Assembly: GCA_963556255.1 (NCBI GenBank)
Contig: OY744615.1
Coordinates: 11,862,115 to 11,926,114, forward strand
DNA length: 64,000 nt
Direction: 5' to 3'
Source of the DNA: Allolobophora icterica
Taxonomy: Eukaryota; Annelida; Clitellata; Crassiclitellata; Lumbricidae
The translations under genes were made by a program, and so were the position numbers. The notes beneath the pieces are model-generated. The model ran no database searches. It was not told where the DNA came from and worked only from the letters and a program-made list of their open reading frames with translations. Shown here piece by piece: positions 36,572 through 50,699 of the stretch. The stretch's first letter is position 1; every line of letters starts with the position of its first letter.

Positions 36572-38869
36572 GCCAGAGGCCATATAAATTTTTACGAGAA
36601 TTGCTCTAATTCAAATTCTAATACAGATTAACACCTCTACCAAGCAGAAATCATATCACAGCACGATCTCCTACGATATACCATGCACCAACATCAAATC
36701 GGACATAAAATATTTTTTGAAAAATTTCTCTAATTCATCAAATCTGCATCGGAAACGCGATTTCCCACTGTCCGAGTTTTACACCCTGCCAGAGGCCATA
36801 TAAATTTTTACGAAAATTGCTCTAATTCAAATTCTAAGACAGATTAACACCTCTACCAAGCAGAAATCATATCACAGCACGATCTCCTACGATATACCAT
36901 GCACCAACATCAAATCGGACATAAAATGTTTTTTAAAAATTTCTCTAATTCATCAAATCTGTATCGGAAACGCGATTTCCCAGTGTCCGAGTTTTACACC
37001 CTGCCAGAGGCCATATAAATTTTTACGAGAATTGCTCTAATTCAAATTCTAAGACAGATTAACACCTCTACCAAGCAGAAATCATATCACAGCACGATCT
37101 CCTACGATATACCATGCACCAACATCAAATCGGACATAAAATGTTTTTTGAAAAATTTCTCTAATTCATCAAATCTGCATCGGAAACGCGATTTCCCAGT
37201 GTCCGAGTTGCACACCCTGCCAGGGGCCAAATAAATCTTTACGAAAATTGCTCTAATTCAAATTCTAAGACAGATTAACACCTCTACCAAGCAGAAATCA
37301 TATCACAGCACGATCTCCTACGATATACCATGCACCAACATCAAATCGGACATAAAATGTTTTTTGAAAAATTTCTCTAATTCATCAAATCTGCATCGGA
37401 AACGCGATTTCCCACTGTCCCAGTTTTACACCCTGCCAGAGGCCATATAAATTTTTACGAGAATTGCTCTAATTCAAATTCTAAGACAGATTAACACCTC
37501 TACCAAGCAGAAATCATATCACAGCACGATCTCCTACGATATACCATGCACCAACATCAAATCGGACATAAAATGTTTTTTGAAAAATTTCTCTAATTCA
37601 TCAAATCTGCATCGGAAACGCGATTTCCCAGTGTCCGAATTGCACACCCTGCCAGGGGCCAAATAAGTCTTTACGAAAATTGCTCTAATTCAAATTCTAA
37701 GACAGATTAACACCTCTACCAAGCAGAAATCATATCACAGCACGATTTCCTACGATATACCATGCACCAACATCAAATCTGACATAAAATGTTTTTTGAA
37801 AAATTTCTCTAATTCATCAAATCTGCATCGGAAACGCGATTTCCCAGTGTTCGATATTTACACCCTGCCAGAGGCCAAGTAAATCTTTACGAAAATTGCT
37901 CTAATTCAAATTCTAAGACAGATTAACACCTCTACCAAGCAGAAATCATATCACAGCACGATCTCCTACGATATACCATGCACCAACATCAAATCGGACA
38001 TAAAATGTTTTTTGAAAAATTTCTCTAATTCATCAAATCTGCATCGGACACGCGATTTCCCAGTGTCCGAGTTTTACACCCTGCCAGAGGCCATATAAAT
38101 TTTTACGAGAATTGCTCTAATTCAAATTCTAAGACAGATTAACACCTCTACCAAGCAGAAATCATATCACAGCACGATCTCCTACGATATACCATGCACC
38201 AACATCAAATCGGACATAAAATGTTTTTTGAAAAATTTCTCTAATTCATCAAATCTGCATCGGAAACGCGATTTCCCAGTGTCCGAGTTTTACACCCTGC
38301 CAGAGGCCAAATAAATCTTTACGAAAATTGCTCTAATTCAAATTCTAAGACAGATTAACACCTCTACCAAGCAGAAATCATATCACAGCACGATCTCCTA
38401 CGATATACCATGCACCAACATCAAATCGGACATAAAATGTTTTTTAAAAATTTCTCTAATTCATCAAATCTGCATGGGAAACGCGATTTCCCAGTGTCCG
38501 AGTTTTACACAATGCCAGAGGCCATATAAATTTTTATGAGAATTGCTCTAATTCAAATTCTAAGACAGATTAACACCTCTACCAAGCAGAAATCATATCA
38601 CAGCACGATCTCCTACGATATACCATGCACCAACATCAAATCGGACATAAAATGTTTTTGAAAAATTTCTCTAATTCATCAAATCTGCATCGGAAACGCG
38701 ATTTCCCAGTGTCCGAGTTTTACACCCTGCCAGAGGCCATATAAATTTTTACGAAAATTGCTCTAATTCAAATTCTAAGACAGATTAACACCTCTACCAA
38801 GCAGAAATCATATCACAGCACGATCTCCTACGATATACCATGCACCAACATCAAATCGGACATAAAATG

Positions 38870-41800
38870 TTTTTTGAAAAATTTCTCTAATTCATCAAAT
38901 CTGCATCGGAAACGCGATTTCCCAGTGTCCGAGTTGCACACCCTGCCAGGGGCCAAAGAAATCTTTACGAGAATTGCTCTAATTCAAATTCTAAGACAGA
39001 TTAACACCTCTACCAAGCAGAAATCATATCACAGCACGATCTCCTACGATATACCATGCACCAACATCAAATCGGACATAAAATGTTTTTTGAAAAATTT
39101 CTCTAATTCATCAAATCTGCATCGGAAACGCGATTTCCCACTGTCCGAGTTTTACACCCTGCCAGAGGCCATATAAATTTTTACGAAAATTGCTCTAATT
39201 CAAATTCTAAGACAGATTAACACCTCTACCAAGCAGAAATCATATCACAGCACGATCTCCTACGATATACCATGCACCAACATCAAATCGGACATAAAAT
39301 GTTTTTTGAAAAATTTCTCTAATTCATCAAATCTGCATCGGAAACGCGATTTCCCACTGTCCGAGTTTTACACCCTGCCAGAGGCCATATAAATTTTTAC
39401 GAAAATTGCTCTAATTCAAATTCTAAGACAGATTAACACCTCTACCAAGCAGAAATCATATCACAGCACGATCTCCTACGATATACCATGCACCAACATC
39501 AAATCGGACATAAAATGTTTTTTGAAAAATTTCTCTAATTCATCAAATCTGCATCGGAAACGCGATTTCCCACTGTCCGAGTTTTACACCCTGCCAGAGG
39601 CCATATAAATTTTTACGAAAATTGCTCTAATTCAAATTCTAAGACAGATTAACACCTCTACCAAGCAGAAATCATATCACAGCACGATCTCCTACGATAT
39701 AGCATGCACCAACATCAAATCGGACATAAAATGTTTTTTAAAAATTTCTCTAATTCATCAAATCTGCATCGGAAACGCGATTTCCCAGTGTCCGAGTTTT
39801 ACACCCTGCCAGAGGCCATATCAATTTTTACGAGAATTGCTCTAATTCAAATTCTAAGACAGATTAACACCTCTACCAAGCAGAAATCATATCACAGCAC
39901 GATCTCCTACGATATACCATGCACCAACATCAAATCGGACATAAAATGTTTTTTGAAAAATTTCTCTAATTCATCAAATCTGCATCGGAAACGCGATTTC
40001 CCAGTGTCCGAGTTGCACACCCTGCCAGGGGCCAAATAAATCTTTACGAAAATTGCTCTAATTCAAATTCTAAGACAGATTAACACCTCTACCAAGCAGA
40101 AATCATATCACAGCACGATCTCCTACGATATACCATGCACCAACATCAAATCGGACATAAAATGTTTTTTGAAAAATTACTCTAATTCATCAAATCTGCA
40201 TCGGAAACGCGATTTCCCACTGTCCGAGTTTTACACCCTGCCAGAGGCCATATAAATTTTTACGAGAATTGCTCTAATTCAAATTCTAAGACAGATTAAC
40301 ACCTCTACCAAGCAGAAATCATATCACAGCACGATCTCCTACGATATACCATGCACCAACATCAAATCGGACATAAAATGTTTTTTGAAAAATTTCTCTA
40401 ATTCATCAAATCTGCATCGGAAACGCGATTTCCCAGTGTCCGAATTGCACACCCTGCCAGGGGCCAAATAAGTCTTTACGAAAATTGCTCTAATTCAAAT
40501 TCTAAGACAGATTAACACCTCTACCAAGCAGAAATCATATAACAGCACGATCTCCTACGATATACCATGCACCAACATCAAATCGGACATAAAATGTTTT
40601 TTGAAAAATTTCTCTAATTCATCAAATCTGCATCGGAAACGCGATTTCCCAGTGTTCGATATTTACACCCTGCCAGAGGCCAAGTAAATCTTTACGAAAA
40701 TTGCTCTAATTCAAATTCTAAGACAGATTAACACCTCTACCAAGCAGAAATCATATCACAGCACGATCTCCTACGATATACCATGCACCAACATCAAATC
40801 GGACATAAAATGTTTTTTGAAAAATTTCTCTAATTCATCAAATCTGCTTCGGAAACGCGATTTCCTAGTGTCCGAGTTGCACACCCTGCCAGGGGCCAAA
40901 GAAATCTTTACGAGAATTGCTCTAATTCAAATTCTAAGACAGATTAACACCTCTACCAAGCAGAAATCATATCACAGCACGATCTCCTACGATATACCAT
41001 GCACCAACATCAAATCGGACATAAAATGTTTTTTGAAAAATTTCTCTAATTCATCAAATCTGCATCGGAAACGCGATTTCCCACTGTCCGAGTTTTACAC
41101 CCTGCCAGAGGCCATATAAATTTTTACGAAAATTGCTCTAATTCAAATTCTAAGACAGATTAACACCTCTACCAAGCAGAAATCATATCACAGCACGATC
41201 TCCTACGATATACCATGCACCAACATCAAATCGGACATAAAATGTTTTTTGAAAAATTTCTCTAATTCATCAAATCTGCATCGGAAACGCGATTTCCCAC
41301 TGTCCGAGTTTTACACCCTGCCAGAGGCCATATAAATTTTTACGAAAATTGCTCTAATTCAAATTCTAAGACAGATTAACACCTCTACCAAGCAGAAATC
41401 ATATCACAGCACGATCTCCTACGATATACCATGCACCAACATCAAATCGGACATAAAATGTTTTTTGAAAAATTTCTCTAATTCATCAAATCTGCATCGG
41501 AAACGCGATTTCCCACTGTCCGAGTTTTACACCCTGCCAGAGGCCATATAAATTTTTACGAAAATTGCTCTAATTCAAATTCTAAGACAGATTAACACCT
41601 CTACCAAGCAGAAATCATATCACAGCACTATCTCCTACGATATAGCATGCACCAACATCAAATCGGACATAAAATGTTTTTTAAAAATTTCTCTAATTCA
41701 TCAAATCTGCATCGGAAACGCGATTTCCCAGTGTCCGAGTTTTACACCCTGCCAGAGGCCATATAAATTTTTACGAGAATTGCTCTAATTCAAATTCTAA

Positions 41801-42700
41801 GACAGATTAACACCTCTACCAAGCAGAAATCATATCACAGCACGATCTCCTACGATATACCATGCACCAACATCAAATCGGACATAAAATGTTTTTTGAA
41901 AAATTTCTCTAATTCATCAAATCTGCATCGGAAACGCGATTTCCCAGTGTCCGAGTTGCACACCCTGCCAGGGGCCAAATAAATCTTTACGAAAATTGCT
42001 CTAATTCAAATTCTAAGACAGATTAACACCTCTACCAAGCAGAAATCATATCACAGCACGATCTCCTACGATATACCATGCACCAACATCAAATCGGACA
42101 TAAAATGTTTTTTGAAAAATTACTCTAATTCATCAAATCTGCATCGGAAACGCGATTTCCCACTGTCCGAGTTTTACACCCTGCCAGAGGCCATATAAAT
42201 TTTTACGAGAATTGCTCTAATTCAAATTCTAAGACAGATTAACACCTCTACCAAGCAGAAATCATATCACAGCACGATCTCCTACGATATACCATGCACC
42301 AACATCAAATCGGACATAAAATGTTTTTTGAAAAATTTCTCTAATTCATCAAATCTGCATCGGAAACGCGATTTCCCAGTGTCCGAATTGCACACCCTGC
42401 CAGGGGCCAAATAAGTCTTTACGAAAATTGCTCTAATTCAAATTCTAAGACAGATTAACACCTCTACCAAGCAGAAATCATATAACAGCACGATCTCCTA
42501 CGATATACCATGCACCAACATCAAATCGGACATAAAATGTTTTTTGAAAAATTTCTCTAATTCATCAAATCTGCATCGGAAACGCGATTTCCCAGTGTTC
42601 GATATTTACACCCTGCCAGAGGCCAAGTAAATCTTTACGAAAATTGCTCTAATTCAAATTCTAAGACAGATTAACACCTCTACCAAGCAGAAATCATATC
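38870..42700 (+). repeat. Higher-order repeat, two copies of a 9-monomer unit (about 1,943 bp)
   Basis: CCAAAGAAATC near 38955 and 40898, GATATAGCATGC near 39698 and 41642, GAAAAATTACTC near 40175 and 42118, and GTGTTCGATATTTAC near 40652 and 42595 are all about 1,943 bp apart. Parts of the unit recur at 37200-37870 and 43650-44300. Its monomers carry CACTGTCC and GCCATATAAATTTTTACGAA in three consecutive copies, a local expansion within the unit. Confidence 0.75.
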
Positions 42701-45639
42701 ACAGCACGATCTCCTACGATATACCATGCACCAACATCAAATCGGACATAAAATGTTTTTTGAAAAATTTCTCTAATTCATCAAATCTGCATCGGACACG
42801 CGATTTCCCAGTGTCCGAGTTTTACACCCTGCCAGAGGCCATATAAATTTTTACGAGAATTGCTCTAATTCAAATTCTAAGACAGATTAACACCTCTACC
42901 AAGCAGAAATCATATCACAGCACGATCTCCTACGATATACCATGCACCAACATCAAATCGGACATAAAATGTTTTTTGAAAAATTTCTCTAATTCATCAA
43001 ATCTGCATCGGAAACGCGATTTCCCAGTGTCCGAGTTTTACACCCTGCCAGAGGCCATATAAATTTTTACGAGAATTGCTCTAATTCAAATTCTAAGACA
43101 GATTAACACCTCTACCAAGCAGAAATCATATCACAGCACGATCTCCTACGATATACCATGCACCAACATCAAATCGGACATAAAATATTTTTTGAAAAAT
43201 TTCTCTAATTCATCAAATCTGCATCGGAAACGCGATTTCCCAGTGTCCGAGTTTTACACCCTGTCAGAGGCCAAATAAATCTTTACGAAAATTGCTCTAA
43301 TTCAAATTCTAAGACAGATTAACACCTCTACCAAGCAGAAATCATATCACAGCACGATCTCCTACGATATACCATGCACCAACATCAAATCGGACATAAA
43401 ATGTTTTTTGAAAAATTTCTCTAATTCATCAAATCTGCATCGGAAACGCGATTTCCCAGTGTCCGAGTTTTACACCCTGCCAGAGGCCAAATAAATCTTT
43501 ACGAAAATTGCTCTAATTCAAATTCTAAGACAGATTAACACCTCTACCAAGCAGAAATCATATCACAGCACGATCTCCTACGATATACCATGCACCAACA
43601 TCAAATCGGACATAAAATGTTTTTTGAAAAATTTCTCTAATTCATCAAATCTGCATCGGAAACGCGATTTCCCACTGTCCGAGTTTTACACCCTGCCAGA
43701 GGCCATATAAATTTTTACGAAAATTGCTCTAATTCAAATTCTAAGACAGATTAACACCTCTACCAAGCAGAAATCATATCACAGCACGATCTCCTACGAT
43801 ATACCATGCACCAACATCAAATCGGACAGAAAATGTTTTTTGAAAAATTTCTCTAATTCATCAAATCTGCATCGGAAACGCGATTTCCCACTGTCCGAGT
43901 TTTACACCCTGCCAGAGGCCATATAAATTTTTACGAAAATTGCTCTAATTCAAATTCTAAGACAGATTAACACCTCTACCAAGCAGAAATCATATCACAG
44001 CACGATCTCCTACGATATACCATGCACCAACATCAAATCGGACATAAAATGTTTTTTGAAAAATTTCTCTAATTCATCAAATCTGCATCGGAAACGCGAT
44101 TTCCCACTGTCCGAGTTTTACACCCTGCCAGAGGCCATATAAATTTTTACGAAAATTGCTCTAATTCAAATTCTAAGACAGATTAACACCTCTACCAAGC
44201 AGAAATCATATCACAGCACGATCTCCTACGATATAGCATGCACCAACATCAAATCGGACATAAAATGTTTTTTAAAAATTTCTCTAATTCATCAAATCTG
44301 CATCGGAAACGCGATTTCCCAGTGTCCGAGTTTTACACCCTGCCAGAGGCCATATAAATTTTTACGAGAATTGCTCTAATTCAAATTCTAAGACAGATTA
44401 ACACCTCTACCAAGCAGAAATCATATCACAGCACGATCTCCTACGATATACCATGCACCAACATCAAATCGGACATAAAATGTTTTTTGAAAAATTTCTC
44501 TAATTCATCAAATCTGCATCGGAAACGCGATTTCCCAGTGTCCGAGTTGCACACCCTGCCAGGGGCCAAATAAATCTTTACGAAAATTGCTCTAATTCAA
44601 ATTCTAAGACAGATTAACACCTCTACCAAGCAGAAATCATATCACAGCACGATCTCCTACGATATACCATGCACCAACATCAAATCGGACATAAAATGTT
44701 TTTTGAAAAATTTCTCTAATTCATCAAATCTGCATCGGAAACGCGATTTCCCAGTGTCCGAGTTGCACACCCTGCCAGGGGCCAAATAAATCTTTACGAA
44801 AATTGCTCTAATTCAAATTCTAAGACAGATTAACACCTCTACCAAGCAGAAATCATATCACAGCACGATCTCCTACGATATACCATGCACCAACATCAAA
44901 TCGGACATAAAATGTTTTTTAAAAATTTCTCTAATTCATCAAATCTGCATCGGAAACGCGATTTCCCAGTGTCCGAGTTTTACACCCTGCCAGAGGCCAT
45001 ATACATTTTTACGAGAATTGCTCTAATTCAAATATTCTAAGACAGATTAACATCTCTACCAAGCAGAAATCATATTAAAGCACGATCTCCTACGATATAC
45101 CATGCACCAACATCAAATCGGACATAAAATGTTTTTTGAAAAATTTCTCTAATTCATCAAATCTGCATCGGAAACGCGATTTCCCAGTGTCCGAGTTTTA
45201 CACCCTGCCAGAGGCCAAATAAATCTTTACGAAAATTGCTCTAATTCAAATTCTAAGACAGATTAACACCTCTACCAATCAGAAATCATATCACAGCACG
45301 ATCTCCTACGATATACCATGCACCAACATCAAATCGGACATAAAATGTTTTTTGAAAAATTTCTCTAATTCATCAAATCTGCATCGGAAACGCGATTTCC
45401 CAGTGTCCGAGTTTTACACCCTGCCAGAGGCCAAATAAATCTTTACGAAAATTGCTCTAATTCAAATTCTAAGACAGATTAACACCTCTACCAAGCAGAA
45501 ATCATATCACAGCACGATCTCCTACGATATACCATGCACCAACATCAAATCGGACATAAAATGTTTTTTAAAAATTTCTCTAATTCATCAAATCTGCATC
45601 GGAAACGCGATTTCCCAGTGTTCGATATTTACACCCTGC

Positions 45640-46740
45640 CAGAGGCCAAGTAAATCTTTACGAAAATTGCTCTAATTCAAATTCTAAGACAGATTAACAC
45701 CTCTACCAAGCAGAAATCATATCACAGCACGATCTCCTACGATATACCATGCACCAACATCAAATCGGACATAAAATGTTTTTTGAAAAATTTCTCTAAT
45801 TCATCAAATCTGCATCGGACACGCGATTTCCCAGTGTCCGAGTTTTACACCCTGCCAGAGGCCATATAAATTTTTACGAGAATTGCTCTAATTCAAATTC
45901 TAAGACAGATTAACACCTCTACCAAGCAGAAATCATATCACAGCACGATCTCCTACGATATACCATGCACCAACATCAAATCGGACATAAAATGTTTTTT
46001 GAAAAATTTCTCTAATTCATCAAATCTGCATCGGAAACGCGATTTCCCAGTGTCCGAGTTTTACACCCTGCCAGAGGCCATATAAATTTTTACGAGAATT
46101 GCTCTAATTCAAATTCTAAGACAGATTAACACCTCTACCAAGCAGAAATCATATCACAGCACGATCTCCTACGATATACCATGCACCAACATCAAATCGG
46201 ACATAAAATATTTTTTTAAAAATTTCTCTAATTCATCAAATCTGCATCGGAAACGCGATTTCCCAGTGTCCGAATTGCACACCCTGCCAGGGGCCAAATA
46301 AGCCTTTACGAGAATTGCTCTAATTCAAATTCTAAGACAGATTAACACCTCTACCAAGCAGAAATCATATCACAGCACGATCTCCTACGATATACCATGC
46401 ACCAACATCAAATCGGACATAAAATGTTTTTTGAAAAATTTCTCTAATTCATCAAATCTGCATCGGAAACGCGATTTCCCAGTGTCCGAGTTTTACACCC
46501 TGCCAGAGGCCAAATAAATCTTTACGAAAATTGCTCTAATTCAAATTCTAAGACAGATTAACACCTCTACCAAGCAGAAATCATATCACAGCACGATCTG
46601 CTACGATATACCATGCACCAACATCAAATCGGACATAAAATGTTTTTTAAAAATTTCTCTAATTCATCAAATCTGCTTCGGAAACGCGATTTCCCAGTGT
46701 CCGAGTTTTACACCCTGCCAGAGGCCATATAAATTTTTAC
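45640..46740 (+). repeat. Insert-free relative of the element-bearing neighbourhood
   Basis: The order of monomer types equals that of 1-489 followed by 1568 onward: GCCAAGTAAATC with TCGGACACGCG, two monomers with GCCATATAAATTTTT, then the target type (AAAATATTTTTTT, CCGAATTGCAC, GGGGCCAAATAAGCC), then a CTGCTTCGG monomer. At the insertion point it reads ACAGATTAACACC (AGAT at 46123-46126), intact and with one AGAT. It therefore serves as an internal empty-site control for the transposon boundaries. Confidence 0.75.
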
Positions 46741-49700
46741 GAGAATTGCTCTAATTCAAATTCTAAGACAGATTAACACCTCTACCAAGCAGAAATCATA
46801 TCACAGCACGATCTCCTACGATATACCATGCACCAACATCAAATCGGACATAAAATGTTTTTTGAAAAATTTCTCTAATTCATCAAATCTGCATCGGAAA
46901 CGCGATTTCCCAGTGTCCGAGTTTTACACCCTGCCAGAGGCCAAATAAATCTTTACGAAAATTGCTCTAATTCAAATTCTAAGACAGATTAACACCTCTA
47001 CCAAGCAGAAATCATATCACAGCACGATCTCCTACGATATACCATGCACCAACATCAAATCGGACATAAAATGTTTTTTAAAAATTTCTCTAATTCATCA
47101 AATCTGCATCGGAAACGCGATTTCCCAGTGTCCGAGTTTTACACCCTGCCAGAGGCCAAATAAATCTTTACGAAAATTGCTCTAATTCAAATTCTAAGAC
47201 AGATTAACACCTCTACCAAGCAGAAATCATATCACAGCACGATCTCCTACGATATACCATGCACCAACATCAAATCGGACATAAAATGTTTTTTAAAAAT
47301 TTCTCTAATTCATCAAATCTGCATCGGACACGCGATTTCCCAGTGTCCGAGTTTTACACCCTGCCAGAGGCCATATAAATTTTTACGAGAATTGCTCTAA
47401 TTCAAATTCTAAGACAGATTAACACCTCTACCAAGCAGAAATCATATCACAGCACGATCTCCTACGATATACCATGCACCAACATCAAATCGGACATAAA
47501 ATGTTTTTTGAAAAATTTCTCTAATTCATCAAATCTGCATCGGAAACGCGATTTCCCAGTGTCCGAGTTTTACACCCTGCCAGAGGCCAAATAAATCTTT
47601 ACGAAAATTGCTCTAATTCAAATTCTAAGACAGATTAACACCTCTACCAAGCAGAAATCATATCACAGCACGATCTCCTACGATATACCATGCACCAACA
47701 TCAAATCGGACATAAAATGTTTTTTAAAAATTTCTCTAATTCATCAAATCTGCATCGGAAACGCGATTTCCCAGTGTCCGAGTTTTACACCCTGCCAGAG
47801 GCCAAATAAATCTTTACGAAAATTGCTCTAATTCAAATTCTAAGACAGATTAACACCTCTACCAAGCAGAAATCATATCACAGCACGATCTCCTACGATA
47901 TACCATGCACCAACATCAAATCGGACATAAAATGTTTTTTAAAAATTTCTCTAATTCATCAAATCTGCATCGGAAACGCGATTTCCCAGTGTCCGAGTTT
48001 TACACCCTGCCAGAGGCCAAATAAATTTTTACGAGAATTGCTCTAATTCAAATATTCTAAGACAGATTAACACCTCTACCAAGCAGAAATCATATCACAG
48101 CACGATCTCCTACGATATACCATGCACCAACATCAAATCGGACATAAAATGTTTTTTGAAAAATTTCTCTAATTCATCAAATCTGCATCGGAAACGCGAT
48201 TTCCCAGTGTCCGAGTTTTACACCCTGCCAGAGGCCAAATAAATCTTTACGAAAATTGCTCTAATTCAAATTCTAAGACAGATTAACACCTCTACCAAGC
48301 AGAAATCATATCACAGCACGATCTCCTACGATATACCATGCAGCAACATCAAATCGGACATAAAATGTTTTTTGAAAAATTTCTCTAATTCATCAAATCT
48401 GCATCGGAAACGCGATTTCCCAGTGTCCGAGTTTTACACCCTGCCAGAGGCCATATACATTTTTACGAGAATTGCTCTAATTCAAATATTCTAAGACAGA
48501 TTAACACCTCTACCAAGCAGAAATCATATTAAAGCACGATCTCCTACGATATACCATGCACCAACATCAAATCGGACATAAAATGTTTTTTGAAAAATTT
48601 CTCTAATTCATCAAATCTGCATCGGAAACGCGATTTCCCAGTGTCCGAGTTTTACACCCTGCCAGAGGCCAAATAAATCTTTACGAAAATTGCTCTAATT
48701 CAAATTCTAAGACAGATTAACACCTCTACCAATCAGAAATCATATCACAGCACGATCTCCTACGATATACCATGCACCAACATCAAATCGGACATAAAAT
48801 GTTTTTTGAAAAATTTCTCTAATTCATCAAATCTGCATCGGAAACGCGATTTCCCACTGTCCGAGTTTTACACCCTGCCAGAGGCCATATAAATCTTTAC
48901 GAAAATTGCTCTAATTCAAATATTCTAAGACAGATTAACACCTCTACCAAGCAGAAATCATATCACAGCACGATCTCCTACGATATACCATGCACCAACA
49001 TCAAATCGGACATAAAATGTTTTTTGAAAAATTTCTCTAATACATCAAATCTGCATCGGAAACGCGATTTCCCAGTGTCCGAGTTTTACACCCTGCCAGA
49101 GGCCAAATAAATCTTTACGAAAATTGCTCTAATTCAAATTCTAAGACAGATTAACACCTCTACCAAGCAGAAATCATATCACAGCACGATCTCCTACGAT
49201 ATACCATGCAGCAACATCAAATCGGACATAAAATGTTTTTTAAAAATTTCTCTAATTCATCAAATCTGCATCGGAAACGCGATTTCCCAGTGTCCGAGTT
49301 TTACACCCTGCCAGAGGCCATATACATTTTTACGAGAATTGCTCTAATTCAAATATTCTAAGACAGATTAACACCTCTACCAAGCAGAAATCATATCACA
49401 GCACGATCTCCTACGATATACCATGCACCAACATCAAATCGGACATAAAATGTTTTTTGAAAAATTTCTCTAATTCATCAAATCTGCATCGGACACGCGA
49501 TTTCCCAGTGTCCGAGTTTTACACCCTGCCAGATGCCATATAAATTTTTACGAGAATTGCTCTAATTCAAATTCTAAGACAGATTAACACCTCTACCAAG
49601 CAGAAATCATATCACAGCACGATCTCCTACGATATACCATGCACCAACATCAAATCGGACATAAAATGTTTTTTGAAAAATTTCTCTAATTCATCAAATC

Positions 49701-49796
49701 TGCATCGGAAACGCGATTTCCCAGTGTCCGAGTTTTACACCCTGCCAGAGGCCATATAAATTTTTACGAGAATTGCTCTAATTCAAATTCTAAGAC

Positions 49797-49804
49797 AGAT
49801 TACA
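49797..49804. other. Insert-free target site with 1-bp deletion
   Basis: The monomer reads ACAGATTACACC instead of ACAGATTAACACC, one A short right after AGAT (49797-49800), and is followed by the target-type features AAAATATTTTTTG, CCGAATTGCAC and GGGGCCAAATAAGTC. It is the third insert-free target site in the window and the second with a lesion at the insertion point. Confidence 0.5.
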
Positions 49805-50699
49805 CCTCTACCAAGCAGAAATCATATCACAGCACGATCTCCTACGATATACCATGCACCAACATCAAATCGGACATAAAATATTTTTTGAAAAATTTCT
49901 CTAATTCATCAAATCTGCATCGGAAACGCGATTTCCCAGTGTCCGAATTGCACACCCTGCCAGGGGCCAAATAAGTCTTTACGAGAATTGCTCTAATTCA
50001 AATTCTAAGACAGATTAACACCTCTACCAAGCAGAAATCATATCACAGCACGATCTCCTACGATATACCATGCACCAACATCAAATCGGACATAAAATGT
50101 TTTTTGAAAAATTTCTCTAATTCATCAAATCTGCATCGGAAACGCGATTTCCCAGTGTCCGAGTTTTACACCCTGCCAGAGGCCAAATAAATCTTTACGA
50201 AAATTGCTCTAATTCAAATTCTAAGACAGATTAACACCTCTACCAAGCAGAAATCATATCACAGCACGATCTCCTACGATATACCATGCACCAACATCAA
50301 ATCGGACATAAAATGTTTTTTAAAAATTTCTCTAATTCATCAAATCTGCTTCGGAAACGCGATTTCCCAGTGTCCGAGTTTTACACCCTGCCAGAGGCCA
50401 TATAAATTTTTACGAGAATTGCTCTAATTCAAATTCTAAGACAGATTAACACCTCTACCAAGCAGAAATCATATCACAGCACGATCTCCTACGATATACC
50501 ATGCACCAACATCAAATCGGACATAAAATGTTTTTTAAAAATTTCTCTAATTCATCAAATCTGCTTCGGAAACGCGATTTCCCAGTGTCCGAGTTTTACA
50601 CCCTGCCAGAGGCCATATAAATTTTTACGAGAATTGCTCTAATTCAAATTCTGAGACAGATTAACACCTCTACCAAGCAGAAATCATATCACAGCACGA

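Noticed and set aside
38874..41119. 100-111 codon frames at 38874, 39704 and 40817
   Set aside because: These are satellite read through monomer boundaries after loss of a TAA; repeat-encoded, with no start context or domain evidence.
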